Below, piece by piece: positions 1 through 6,785 of a DNA stretch of 20,027 nt. The stretch is from contig DASWIZ010000030.1 of assembly GCA_036397395.1 (NCBI GenBank), forward strand, positions 1-20,027. The letters are read 5' to 3'. Source of the DNA: DASRUP01 sp036397395. GTDB taxonomy: Bacteria > Patescibacteriota > Minisyncoccia > Minisyncoccales > UBA10102. The translations under genes were made by a program, and so were the position numbers. The notes under the pieces were generated by a model. It did no database searches, was not told where the DNA came from, and saw only the letters and a list, made by a program, of their open reading frames with translations. Within the stretch, counting starts at the first letter, position 1, and each line of letters starts with the position of its first letter.

Positions 1-366
1 AAGAATGGTTTTTCCAAGCTCGCCGTCTTCATCTTTGGCGGGAGCGGTAATAACCACGCGCTTGGCGCCCGCGGCAATATGCGCCTGCGCTTTTTCATAC
101 GACTCAAACACGCCCGTGGACTCCACCACAACGTCTATGCCCAGTTTTTTCCACGGAAGTTTTGCCGGATCTTTTTCCTGCAGCACGTGCTGGGGCAGTT
201 TGCCCTCAAACCTGCCGTACACCGTGTCGTATTTAAGCAAATACTCTAAATTTTCCCGATCGCCTAAATCGTTAATCGCCACCACCTGCATAGTCTTTTT
301 CGCGGCCATCTGCCGATAAAACAACCGCCCAATCCTGCCAAACCCGTTAATTGCAATGTTTGTCAT
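1..366 (-). CDS. gap: Glyceraldehyde-3-phosphate dehydrogenase, type I (5' part of gene)
   Basis: Glycolytic enzyme of the cytoplasm that oxidises glyceraldehyde-3-phosphate with NAD(P)+ and phosphate to 1,3-bisphosphoglycerate. The 122 codons visible begin MTNIAINGFGRIGR, the Rossmann NAD-binding start of the family, and continue with VAINDL (about residues 33-38), the LLKYDTVYG segment and the VVESTGVF segment before running off the left edge. The catalytic Cys lies outside the window. The ATG at 364-366 overlaps the TGA of the upstream hepT-like gene by 4 nt (ATGA), so translation is probably coupled to the toxin-antitoxin pair. No promoter can be seen between them. Family call is very secure; completeness of the 3' end is unknown. 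Confidence 0.95.
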   Translation of the reverse strand, partial: MTNIAINGFGRIGRLFYRQMAAKKTMQVVAINDLGDRENLEYLLKYDTVYGRFEGKLPQHVLQEKDPAKLPWKKLGIDVVVESTGVFESYEKAQAHIAAGAKRVVITAPAKDEDGELGKTIL

Positions 367-788
367 ATGTTTTTTAGGTAGGTATCAATATATGCGAGGT
401 ACTCCACAAAGTCAGCGTACTCTTTTTTCATTTGCTCAATGAAAAATTTCCTGTCGACTTTCTCATAGCGATGAACGAGCATGTTTCGTAAACCAACTAC
501 GGGAGATATTTTCATTGCAAAATCTTGCGGGAAAATCTGCGTCTGCTCAGACAAAATCGTAAATGTATTCTGAAAATCATCGGGGGTCTTCAATTCAAGC
601 TCTTGGATAAAATGGAGATTAATGTCGATAATCTCGTCTACAATAAGTTGGAAATTTCTTTCAAGCGTTTTCAGGTTTCGGAAATCCTTTAAAATTTCCA
701 CGGCGTCCAAAGCAATCAATCCTTCAATTTCTTGAAGATACTCCCGAACACCTTCCATTTTTTCTTGCACGAGCGTCTTGTCAATCAT
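363..788 (-). CDS. hepT: HEPN-domain HepT-like toxin (DUF86-type)
   Basis: 141-aa all-helical protein of the HEPN superfamily. The family RNase motif RX4HXY is present as RNMLVHRY, with R101, H106 and Y108 in register. In the characterised MntA-HepT systems HepT is an RNase toxin and the Tyr of this motif is AMPylated or oligoadenylylated by MntA; that role is inferred here from the motif and the partner gene. The length is usual for HepT. The ATG at 786-788 overlaps the end of the nucleotidyltransferase gene by 8 nt, and its TGA overlaps the gap start by 4 nt. The gene has no Shine-Dalgarno of its own, so coupled translation is likely. It could alternatively be a non-toxic HEPN RNA-binding partner. 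Confidence 0.88.
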   Translation of the reverse strand: MIDKTLVQEKMEGVREYLQEIEGLIALDAVEILKDFRNLKTLERNFQLIVDEIIDINLHFIQELELKTPDDFQNTFTILSEQTQIFPQDFAMKISPVVGLRNMLVHRYEKVDRKFFIEQMKKEYADFVEYLAYIDTYLKNI

Positions 789-1200
789 ATAGATACTGGT
801 GTTTTGCTATAAACCTTTTTACGGCCAGTTCTTCCAAAAGAAACAAGGGGAGCGCTTCCCGATATTTCTTGGCGGCATAAATCTTTGAAAGGTAGTATCG
901 CTTCTTATCTTTACAAAGAAGAATCTGATGATTTGCAAAAATCTGTTTCAACAGAAGAGGATTGGCTTTGCGGATATCTACAATATCAACTCGATCTGAG
1001 CCGAATACGGGCATTAAATCCACATCCAGACGAAGCTGCTCTTCAAACGATAACTTTCTTTGACCGAGATACGCCACGTCGTAGTCGCTTTCTTTATGGG
1101 TTTTCCCTGTTACCTGCGAGCCAAAAAGCAAAACCAGCTCAAGTTGGTATTTTTGAGCCACTTTCTCCAATTTGCTCTTTTGTTTCTCTATTATCTCCAT
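781..1200 (-). CDS. mntA: MntA-like minimal nucleotidyltransferase (antitoxin)
   Basis: 139-aa nucleotidyltransferase of the MNT type. The polymerase-beta motif GSX10DXD is complete: G27-S28 then ten residues to D39-Y-D41, and a third acidic residue is available in VDIVDI (D72). In known pairs MntA neutralises HepT by transferring AMP to its HEPN motif tyrosine. The ATG at 1198-1200 follows a plausible promoter and a perfect inverted repeat in the 71-nt gap after nnrD, suggesting that the pair has its own autoregulated transcript. The gene ends inside hepT with an 8-nt overlap. Cytoplasmic. The antitoxin role is inferred; a general small-substrate NTase would show the same motif. Confidence 0.88.
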   Translation of the reverse strand: MEIIEKQKSKLEKVAQKYQLELVLLFGSQVTGKTHKESDYDVAYLGQRKLSFEEQLRLDVDLMPVFGSDRVDIVDIRKANPLLLKQIFANHQILLCKDKKRYYLSKIYAAKKYREALPLFLLEELAVKRFIAKHQYLYD

Positions 1201-1236
1201 TCCGCCATTCTATCATACCTACCCAAAAACTCCAGC

Positions 1237-1267
1237 ATTATCAGTTGTTTGAAGTCAAACTTCAAAC
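1237..1267 (-). promoter_or_regulatory. Predicted promoter with overlapping palindromic operator for mntA-hepT-gap
   Basis: On the minus strand TTGAAG (1260-1265) is followed after 17 nt by GATAAT (1237-1242), about 30 nt before the mntA ATG. A perfect inverted repeat with 9-bp arms, GTTTGAAGT / ACTTCAAAC around TTG (1247-1267), covers the -35 box and the spacer, as an operator of an autoregulated toxin-antitoxin operon would. It begins only 4 nt after the nnrD stop and has no immediate U-run, so a terminator is less likely. Confidence 0.45.
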
Positions 1268-1271
1268 AGCA

Positions 1272-2135
1272 TTACGCGATTACGTGGGGGATTTCCTTGA
1301 TAAGATCGGTGGCAATCATGGCGTCTTTGAATTTTTTGGAGGCGAGTTCGCCGGCTTTGCCGTTTATGTAGGCGCCCATGGCTGCGGCTTCCATAGAAGA
1401 AATGCCTCGCGCGAGCAGCGCGCCTATTGTGCCGGCCAATGTATCGCCTGTCCCGCCCGCGGTCATATACGGAGTGCCTGTTTTGTTTAGGATAACTTCT
1501 TTACCGTCTGAAACAATGTCTATGTTTGCCTTAAACATAATAGTTGTTTGCAATCTGGCGGCCTCTTGCATAACCAACTCTTCGCGTTCAGTCTCCGATA
1601 CATCCCATATGGGTTTTTTTGTAAGCTGTAAAAATTCATGAGCGTGGGGCGTTACCACAAACGGTTTCCCGGCAAGCACCTCGGGCTGTTCCGCCACGGC
1701 GTATATGGCGTCAGCATCAATAACGCAGGGCACGTCAATTTGCGCCAAATATTCTTTTATTGCTTCCTGGGTTTGCTCGTCGCGACCCAGCCCGCTGCCA
1801 ATAAGCACCGACACGTTCCCCCTGGCCGCTTCTTTTGCCGCAAGCGTCCGCATAACCAGCAAGCTTACATGATCTTTGGTAATATGCGAGCCTTCCACGC
1901 CATACGCGGCCAAAGCCGGGGAAAAGGAAGCTATAATGTCGGCCGCGCGTTGCGGGGCGATAATGCGCACCATGTCCAGCCCGCTTCGAAAACCCGCTAA
2001 AGCTGCCATTGCGGGCGCGCCCGTGTAGTATTCAGAACCCCCGATAACCAGCATAAGCCCAAAATCATACTTACGAGATTCGAGCGGTCTTGGAGGGTAT
2101 ATTTTCTTAATATCGTTAGCGGTAATGGTACGCAT
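1272..2135 (-). CDS. nnrD: ADP/ATP-dependent (S)-NAD(P)H-hydrate dehydratase
   Basis: Repair enzyme that dehydrates damaged NAD(P)H hydrate back to NAD(P)H. It is a ribokinase-fold protein of the YjeF C-terminal family. Visible marks, in 287-aa numbering, are an N-terminal VIGGSEYYTGA glycine turn, VIDADAI near residue 140, TPHAHEF near 164, and the AGGTGDTLAG anion hole with the catalytic Asp at about 231. The usual NnrE epimerase half is absent, so this is a stand-alone NnrD. The open frame extends two codons further to a TTG at 2141; the ATG at 2135 is preferred. It lies 9 nt after galU, so probably the last gene of the surface protein-ftsZ-galU-nnrD run. Confidence 0.93.
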   Translation of the reverse strand: MRTITANDIKKIYPPRPLESRKYDFGLMLVIGGSEYYTGAPAMAALAGFRSGLDMVRIIAPQRAADIIASFSPALAAYGVEGSHITKDHVSLLVMRTLAAKEAARGNVSVLIGSGLGRDEQTQEAIKEYLAQIDVPCVIDADAIYAVAEQPEVLAGKPFVVTPHAHEFLQLTKKPIWDVSETEREELVMQEAARLQTTIMFKANIDIVSDGKEVILNKTGTPYMTAGGTGDTLAGTIGALLARGISSMEAAAMGAYINGKAGELASKKFKDAMIATDLIKEIPHVIA

Positions 2136-2144
2136 ACTCAAATT

Positions 2145-3032
2145 TTAGGTAAGCCTTTCTTCTTTTATAAATCGCCGCACGCTTTTGCCAAACTGCGGAT
2201 GGTTTGCCGCGTAATACACGAACGACTTTAACCAGTCTTCTTTGTTCCCGCATTCAAACCATTTTCCCTCGCACACGGACCCATATACAATTTTACCATC
2301 TTTTACCATTTGTCCAAAGGTTTCAGTAAGCGAGATTTCCCCTTTTTTGTTTGGTTTTGCTTTTTTCAAGTAATCAAACACGTCTGAAGTAATAATTGCC
2401 CTTCCCACAATTCCCAAATTCGAGGGGGCGGTTTCTTTTGTTGGCTTTTCCACAATGGTTTTTATTTTATACAGCCTGCTCGCTATTTTTTCTACCCCCA
2501 CAATGCCGTAGGAAGAAAGTTTTTCTTTGGGAAGTTCGAATAATCCCAGCACCGGTTTTCCTGAAGTACGAAATACCTGCGCCAGCTGGATAGCACAAGG
2601 AACTCGGGCCTCGATAATGTCGTCTGGATACACCACAAAACAAGGTTCTTCTCCCGCCAGTTTTCTTGCCTGCAGCACGGCATGCCCGTCGCCCAGCGGT
2701 TTGTCCAAAACATAAGAAAAACTCATTCCCTTGCCAAGCTGTTCAGCCTCCCGCAAGTCCTCTAACACATTGTTTTGTTTTTTCTCTTCCAGGATTTTTT
2801 CAATCTGGGGAGATTTTTTAAAGTAGTCTGCGACGGCTTTTTTGTTTGAGTTTACCACAAAAATAATTTCCTTTACTCCCGACGCCTTCAGCTCTTCCGC
2901 AATATACTGGATAAAGGGCTTATCCGCCAAAGGAAAAAACTCTTTCGATAGTACTTTGGAAAGCGGCAAGTGCCTGGTTGCCAGCCCTGCTATGGGAACA
3001 ATTGCTTTTTCAATATCGCTTGTCATACTCAT
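2145..3032 (-). CDS. galU: UTP-glucose-1-phosphate uridylyltransferase
   Basis: 295-aa nucleotidyltransferase making UDP-glucose from UTP and glucose-1-phosphate, a precursor of envelope polysaccharides and glycolipids. The N-terminus AIVPIAGLATRHLPLSKVL fits the family signature (usually GLGTR; here the second Gly is Ala), followed by KEFFPLADKPFIQYI. VYPDDII holds the metal-binding region and IVEKP the sugar-binding loop. The ATG at 3030-3032 overlaps the ftsZ TGA by 4 nt and has AAGGA about 8 nt upstream, so coupling to ftsZ is likely. A second ATG two codons in is the only serious alternative start. Length is normal for GalU. Confidence 0.93.
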   Translation of the reverse strand: MSMTSDIEKAIVPIAGLATRHLPLSKVLSKEFFPLADKPFIQYIAEELKASGVKEIIFVVNSNKKAVADYFKKSPQIEKILEEKKQNNVLEDLREAEQLGKGMSFSYVLDKPLGDGHAVLQARKLAGEEPCFVVYPDDIIEARVPCAIQLAQVFRTSGKPVLGLFELPKEKLSSYGIVGVEKIASRLYKIKTIVEKPTKETAPSNLGIVGRAIITSDVFDYLKKAKPNKKGEISLTETFGQMVKDGKIVYGSVCEGKWFECGNKEDWLKSFVYYAANHPQFGKSVRRFIKEERLT

Positions 3033-4348
3033 TGTTTATTCCTTAAAAACGCGGGTACGTCCCATTCGCGTTCTTTTTTTTCTAACTCCCGCAGTTCTTC
3101 GTCTACCGCTTTTTTCACCTCCATGGCGCTTCTTCGCACCCGCTGCCTTTCCGGTGTCGGGGGCTCGGTGTCCGCGCTTTTTTCCGCTGTTTGGTCAACG
3201 GGTTTTTCCGCCTGTTTCCCTACCTGTCGAATCGCTATTTTTCGCGGTTTTCTTTTTACCGACTTCTTTTCTTTGGCTTGCTCTTCTGTTTTTGAAAGCC
3301 CGTCACCCCCGATTCCAACGGCAAACAGGGTAATTCTTATTTTATCTTTGAGCCGAGGATTGTTGCATGAAATTCCAAAAATAATGCGGGCTTTGGGATT
3401 GTGGTCAAAAATTGCCTTGCTTACAAACGCCGCTTCCTGCATCTTTATATTCCGGTCCCCCACTATGTTAAACAGCACGCGGTCCGCGCCGTTTATACCG
3501 TAATCATACAAAGAATTTTGCAGCGCGCTTTTTACCGCGTCCGCCGCTTTTGCCCCGCCGGCGGCTTCCGCTGAATTAATAAATCCGAGGCGTCCTCTCC
3601 CCTCCATAACCGAACGGACGTCCGCGAAATCAATGTTTATAAGCCCGGCCGTAGAAAGCGTATCGATAAAACCTTCCAGTGTTGCCGCCAAACGCTTGTT
3701 TACCGCAGACAACGCCGCCTTTAAAGGACTTTTGCTGTCCACCACCCGAAAAATATTTTGGTTTGGAATAATAACATACGTGTTTACAGACGGTTTTATT
3801 TTTTCCAGGGAAGCTTGCGCGATTTGCGTTCGTTTTTCACCCTCAAAAGGAAAAGGCATGGTAAAAATGCCAACCGTTAAAATGCGCATCTCATGGGCTA
3901 CTTCAGCGAATATGGGAGCCGCTCCCGAACCCGTGCCTCCCCCCAATGAAGACACCAAAATACAAATGTCAGTCCCTTCCAGTACTTTTTTAATTTTTTC
4001 CTTTTCCGCTTTTGCCGCCCGTTCCCCCAAATCGGGATCCATGCCGCAGCCCAGCCCATGGGTAAAATCCTGGCCAAACGCCAATGATTTTACTTTTCGG
4101 GGAAGCTCCCGCAATGCCTGGCTGTCGGTATTTGCTCCTATAAAGTCCAGTTTGTTCACCTTCGAGGCTATTTCTGACACTATATTTCCCCCGCCCCCGC
4201 CAATTCCTATTACCCTAATTTTCGTTTTATGCACATTCTCAAATAAATCAGGAGGGGCTGATTTTGCGCCTAACGCCCGCTTTTTGCGGCCATTCGAGCG
4301 GGCCCGCTTTTGCAAGGATTTTTTTGGAGATTTCTTCTTGCTTGCCAT
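3029..4348 (-). CDS. ftsZ: Cell division protein FtsZ
   Basis: Tubulin-like GTPase that forms the division ring. About 439 aa from the ATG at 4348. The sequence shows the IGIGGGGGNIV nucleotide loop, the tubulin signature GGGTGSG (about residues 136-142), the T7 loop NIDFADV, and a C-terminal peptide WDVPAFLRNKQ matching the DIPAFLR tail that binds FtsA or other tethers. Unusual is a strongly basic N-terminal extension of about 35 residues (SKKKSPKK, RARSNGRKKR) before the globular domain. The C-terminal linker is long and charged. GGAGG lies only 2 nt before the ATG; an in-frame TTG at 4384 preceded by AGGGAG is the alternative, adding 12 residues. Followed directly by galU. Confidence 0.96.
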   Translation of the reverse strand: MASKKKSPKKSLQKRARSNGRKKRALGAKSAPPDLFENVHKTKIRVIGIGGGGGNIVSEIASKVNKLDFIGANTDSQALRELPRKVKSLAFGQDFTHGLGCGMDPDLGERAAKAEKEKIKKVLEGTDICILVSSLGGGTGSGAAPIFAEVAHEMRILTVGIFTMPFPFEGEKRTQIAQASLEKIKPSVNTYVIIPNQNIFRVVDSKSPLKAALSAVNKRLAATLEGFIDTLSTAGLINIDFADVRSVMEGRGRLGFINSAEAAGGAKAADAVKSALQNSLYDYGINGADRVLFNIVGDRNIKMQEAAFVSKAIFDHNPKARIIFGISCNNPRLKDKIRITLFAVGIGGDGLSKTEEQAKEKKSVKRKPRKIAIRQVGKQAEKPVDQTAEKSADTEPPTPERQRVRRSAMEVKKAVDEELRELEKKEREWDVPAFLRNKQ

Positions 4349-4393
4349 TACCTCCAGTGTACCCCCACCGCTTTGTGATTTCAAGATCTCCCT

Positions 4394-6451
4394 TTATATC
4401 ACGTTTACGAGTTCAGCCTGTACTATTAATCGATTTTCTGTTGAGAAAATGGGAGTGCATGTAATTAACGTAATGGTTGGGTTTTCCGTAAGGTTAAGCA
4501 CTTCCACCGCATCTGGTTTTACCACTTGCGATAAAACCATGCGGTATTGGTATTCTTTTCCCTGCCAAAACACCTGCACCAAATCCCCTTCCTGCAATTT
4601 ATCTAAATGATAAAACGTGTGCTCGTAAGGGGGCGCCCAGCGAAACCGATGAGCGGCCAAAGCCATGTTGGTCCCCTGCTCGGGAGTCGCGGTTCCCGGC
4701 AAGCGCCACGCGCCATATCGAAGCGCGGTGGCATCTGCCCCTTCTGAAATCGCTACCTTTACTCCAATTTTGGGAATTACTAAAAAATTCCCTTGCGGTT
4801 TTTCCTCTTCGATTCTGACCGGGGAAAGTGGCGCCACCACAGGCGCACTTTCCACCTCATACATCGCAAATAGAACAAGGGGGTATGCCAGTGATACTCC
4901 TAATACGAGCGAGGCAAAGGCCACCGCGAGTTTCCTTGCTCTTTTCACGCTCGCAAGCTCCAGCAGCATCATGAAAAACGCAATCAAAAGGCTCAAGAAG
5001 AGGGTAATGTATCCAGGGTTTATGCCAGTTTCTGGAAGTACAGGCGGCTGTACAACGGGAGGAGGCTGCGTTACAGGAGGTGGAGATTGTGCAACCGGAG
5101 GCGCAACCGGACGAGGAGGCGACATAGATGGTCCACCGCCGCCACCTCCGCCGCCACCGCCGCCTCCATCGCCACCGTCTTCTTGCGCGTTTCCAAAATC
5201 GATATCAGTAACATCCTGCCCCACAATGGCAACATCGTGACAGCCGCTTGTAGCGGCAGGAAATGTTTGATTCCATCCTGCCTGCTGCGTTTCGCAAACT
5301 TCGTAATCCCCCGCTCCCAAACCAGTGAACTCATAAGTTCCACTGGCACTAGTGGTTGTGGAAGCCACAAACGTACTCGACGCGGTAAGAATAATCTCCC
5401 ATCCTTCAAGGCCAGGTTCTGCGTCGTTTTGCGCGTTTTCATTTTCATCATTGAATTTCATGCCCGAAACCGAAAAAGTATCTGCGCCGCCGTTACCGCC
5501 ACCATTATTCCCATCTCCCCCGTTGCCGTCTTCTTCCTGCATATTTCCAAAGTCTATACCCTCTGCGTTTTTATTTTTAAGAGTAATCGTATAACATCCG
5601 TTTTCGCTTGCGGGAAAGGTTTGCACCCATCCTTCTTTCAGTTCTTCACAAACCGTATACACCCCACCTTCCAGACCGGAAAAAGCATATGTGCCGCTGG
5701 CGCTCGTTAAGGTAGAGCTTGCAAAACCATCTGTCCTGGCAATTGCAATAGCCCAGCCTTCGAGGCCCTGCTCGGTGGCGTCTTTCTTGCCATCGCCGTT
5801 TTTGTCCTTAAACTTTATGCCCGAAATCGAAAGTGTATCTGGTCCCTTTTCACAAAAGTCGGATGCCTTGATTTGAGCACCGGCCAGCAGACGATCGCCG
5901 TACCGCGCGCCGCCGGCAAACGAAGTAATAAGTTCTCCGTAAAACGCATCAATCTGGTACGCGCATTCAGGAACGTCAACGGTAAGGTGGACTTCCGAAC
6001 CTGGCGCAACTGTAACTGTTTCATCTTCAAAAAGTTCCTGATTGTCTATGCCCGCGTCAAACATTTTATACGAAGCCAATCCCGCTTCATAAACGCACCT
6101 TTCAGACCTGTTGCCTATGCTGGCGTTTCCGGTTCCCGCCTGGATGCTCCCAAACAAGTCAGCTTCCGGGTTGGGGACGCACGCGTCGCCTCCGCCCGTT
6201 TCTGCGGGCTTTTCCTCCTCGTGTTCCGTTTCTTGAAGCGTTTCTTCAGGCTCCTGTTCGATCTTCTCTTTTGAGTCCCGGGTATGGACATCTTCTTGTC
6301 CTACCCCCTCGGCATAAGCCTGCTGGTATGCCAAAAAGTTCCCGCTTCCCAAGGAAAATCCCACGGGGAATGCCATTCCCCAAACAATAAATAGGACTAA
6401 AAAAGCATGGAACACGGCCTTTTTGCCTATTCGAAATCTTCTATACCCCAT
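4394..6451 (-). CDS. Surface protein with two SdrD-B modules, LPETG sorting signal and C-terminal sortase domain in one chain
   Basis: Predicted 685-aa exported membrane protein. In order: basic start and hydrophobic signal segment (about 13-35, possible cleavage after AYA at 45-47); acidic Glu-rich stretch; a domain with four Cys (about 86-202); two SdrD-B/Cna-B-like beta modules (about 207-302 and 326-422), each ending IDFGN; a run of Gly (about 424-440); Pro-rich stalk (441-471); LPETG at 472-476; a transmembrane segment; KRARK (503-507); a second transmembrane segment (508-530); then a sortase domain (about 555-685). The sortase shows IPKIGV, LPGTA, H601 in LAAHR, C665 in ITCTP and R674 in NRLIV, the full catalytic triad. 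Predicted topology puts both LPETG and sortase outside. Seen: one uninterrupted frame. Inferred: a self-contained substrate-sortase unit. The open frame extends to a TTG at 6505; the ATG at 6451 is preferred because it places the basic residues and the signal segment correctly. Confidence 0.9.
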   Translation of the reverse strand: MGYRRFRIGKKAVFHAFLVLFIVWGMAFPVGFSLGSGNFLAYQQAYAEGVGQEDVHTRDSKEKIEQEPEETLQETEHEEEKPAETGGGDACVPNPEADLFGSIQAGTGNASIGNRSERCVYEAGLASYKMFDAGIDNQELFEDETVTVAPGSEVHLTVDVPECAYQIDAFYGELITSFAGGARYGDRLLAGAQIKASDFCEKGPDTLSISGIKFKDKNGDGKKDATEQGLEGWAIAIARTDGFASSTLTSASGTYAFSGLEGGVYTVCEELKEGWVQTFPASENGCYTITLKNKNAEGIDFGNMQEEDGNGGDGNNGGGNGGADTFSVSGMKFNDENENAQNDAEPGLEGWEIILTASSTFVASTTTSASGTYEFTGLGAGDYEVCETQQAGWNQTFPAATSGCHDVAIVGQDVTDIDFGNAQEDGGDGGGGGGGGGGGGPSMSPPRPVAPPVAQSPPPVTQPPPVVQPPVLPETGINPGYITLFLSLLIAFFMMLLELASVKRARKLAVAFASLVLGVSLAYPLVLFAMYEVESAPVVAPLSPVRIEEEKPQGNFLVIPKIGVKVAISEGADATALRYGAWRLPGTATPEQGTNMALAAHRFRWAPPYEHTFYHLDKLQEGDLVQVFWQGKEYQYRMVLSQVVKPDAVEVLNLTENPTITLITCTPIFSTENRLIVQAELVNVI

Positions 6452-6494
6452 AGTTTTGAGTATTCTTAAAGGGCAATTCGGCCGACCTAAGCAC

Positions 6495-6546
6495 CAAAAA
6501 ATCAAAGGCGCGCCAAAGAAAACGCCTCTTTAAGAAAAGAGTTAAT
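6495..6546 (-). promoter_or_regulatory. Hairpin with U-run in leader of the sortase-fusion gene (attenuator-like)
   Basis: On the minus strand AAGAGGCG (6523-6530) can pair with CGCCTTT (6504-6510), allowing one bulge, and is followed by GATTTTTT (about 6496-6503). An upstream competing pairing CTCTTT/AAAGAG exists at about 6526-6541. It lies 45-95 nt before the preferred ATG at 6451, so it resembles a terminator/antiterminator in a leader. The fold was judged by eye. Confidence 0.3.
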
Positions 6547-6573
6547 GTTTTTATGAGAAAATTGTTGTTAAGG

Positions 6574-6586
6574 CCCTTAATAAGGG
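6574..6586. repeat. Short perfect palindrome CCCTTAATAAGGG
   Basis: A 13-nt inverted repeat in the AT-rich 334-nt gap between the Nudix gene and the surface-protein gene. With a central single base it is more like a protein-binding site than an RNA hairpin. Position upstream of the surface-protein gene suggests an operator. Could be chance in AT-rich DNA. Confidence 0.25.
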
Positions 6587-6662
6587 AAAGAACTAAAAGA
6601 AAATACAATTTTGCTGATAAGGCTAGTATCAAAAACAAAACATGTATACAAAAGGACAAAAA

Positions 6663-6691
6663 ATTTTAATAGAGAAAGAGCAAACTGGAAA
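6663..6691 (-). promoter_or_regulatory. Weak candidate promoter for the surface protein-ftsZ operon
   Basis: On the minus strand TTTCCA (6686-6691), a 17-nt spacer and TAAAAT (6663-6668) lie just after the Nudix terminator and about 210 nt before the ATG. Spacing is ideal but the -35 match is poor. The surrounding 334-nt gap is A/T-rich and holds no credible ORF, so several other -10-like sites are possible. Confidence 0.25.
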
Positions 6692-6729
6692 CCACTTTTC
6701 CCAAGTACCAATTTCCTACCACATTTCTT

Positions 6730-6759
6730 AAAAAAAGTAAAACCCCCTATTTGGGGGAC
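6730..6759 (-). terminator. Rho-independent terminator after the Nudix gene
   Basis: On the minus strand CCCCC (6753-6757) pairs with GGGGG (6743-6747) around a 5-nt loop, followed by TTTTACTTTTTTT. It lies 27 nt after the Nudix stop and closes the CPBP-idi-Nudix operon. Confidence 0.75.
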
Positions 6760-6785
6760 AAAATCCGCAACTACTCAAAACCTTA

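Noticed and set aside
885..1490. 201-codon plus-strand ORF
   Set aside because: It lies opposite mntA and nnrD, has no recognisable domain, and mirrors their codons; it is an antisense shadow.
3633..4610. 325-codon plus-strand ORF
   Set aside because: Antisense to ftsZ and the end of the surface protein; composition follows the opposite-strand genes and no motif is present.
4649..4660. RLPGTA in the sortase domain as a second sorting signal
   Set aside because: It is not followed by Gly, a hydrophobic segment or a positive tail, and it matches the conserved LPGT strand of the sortase fold itself.
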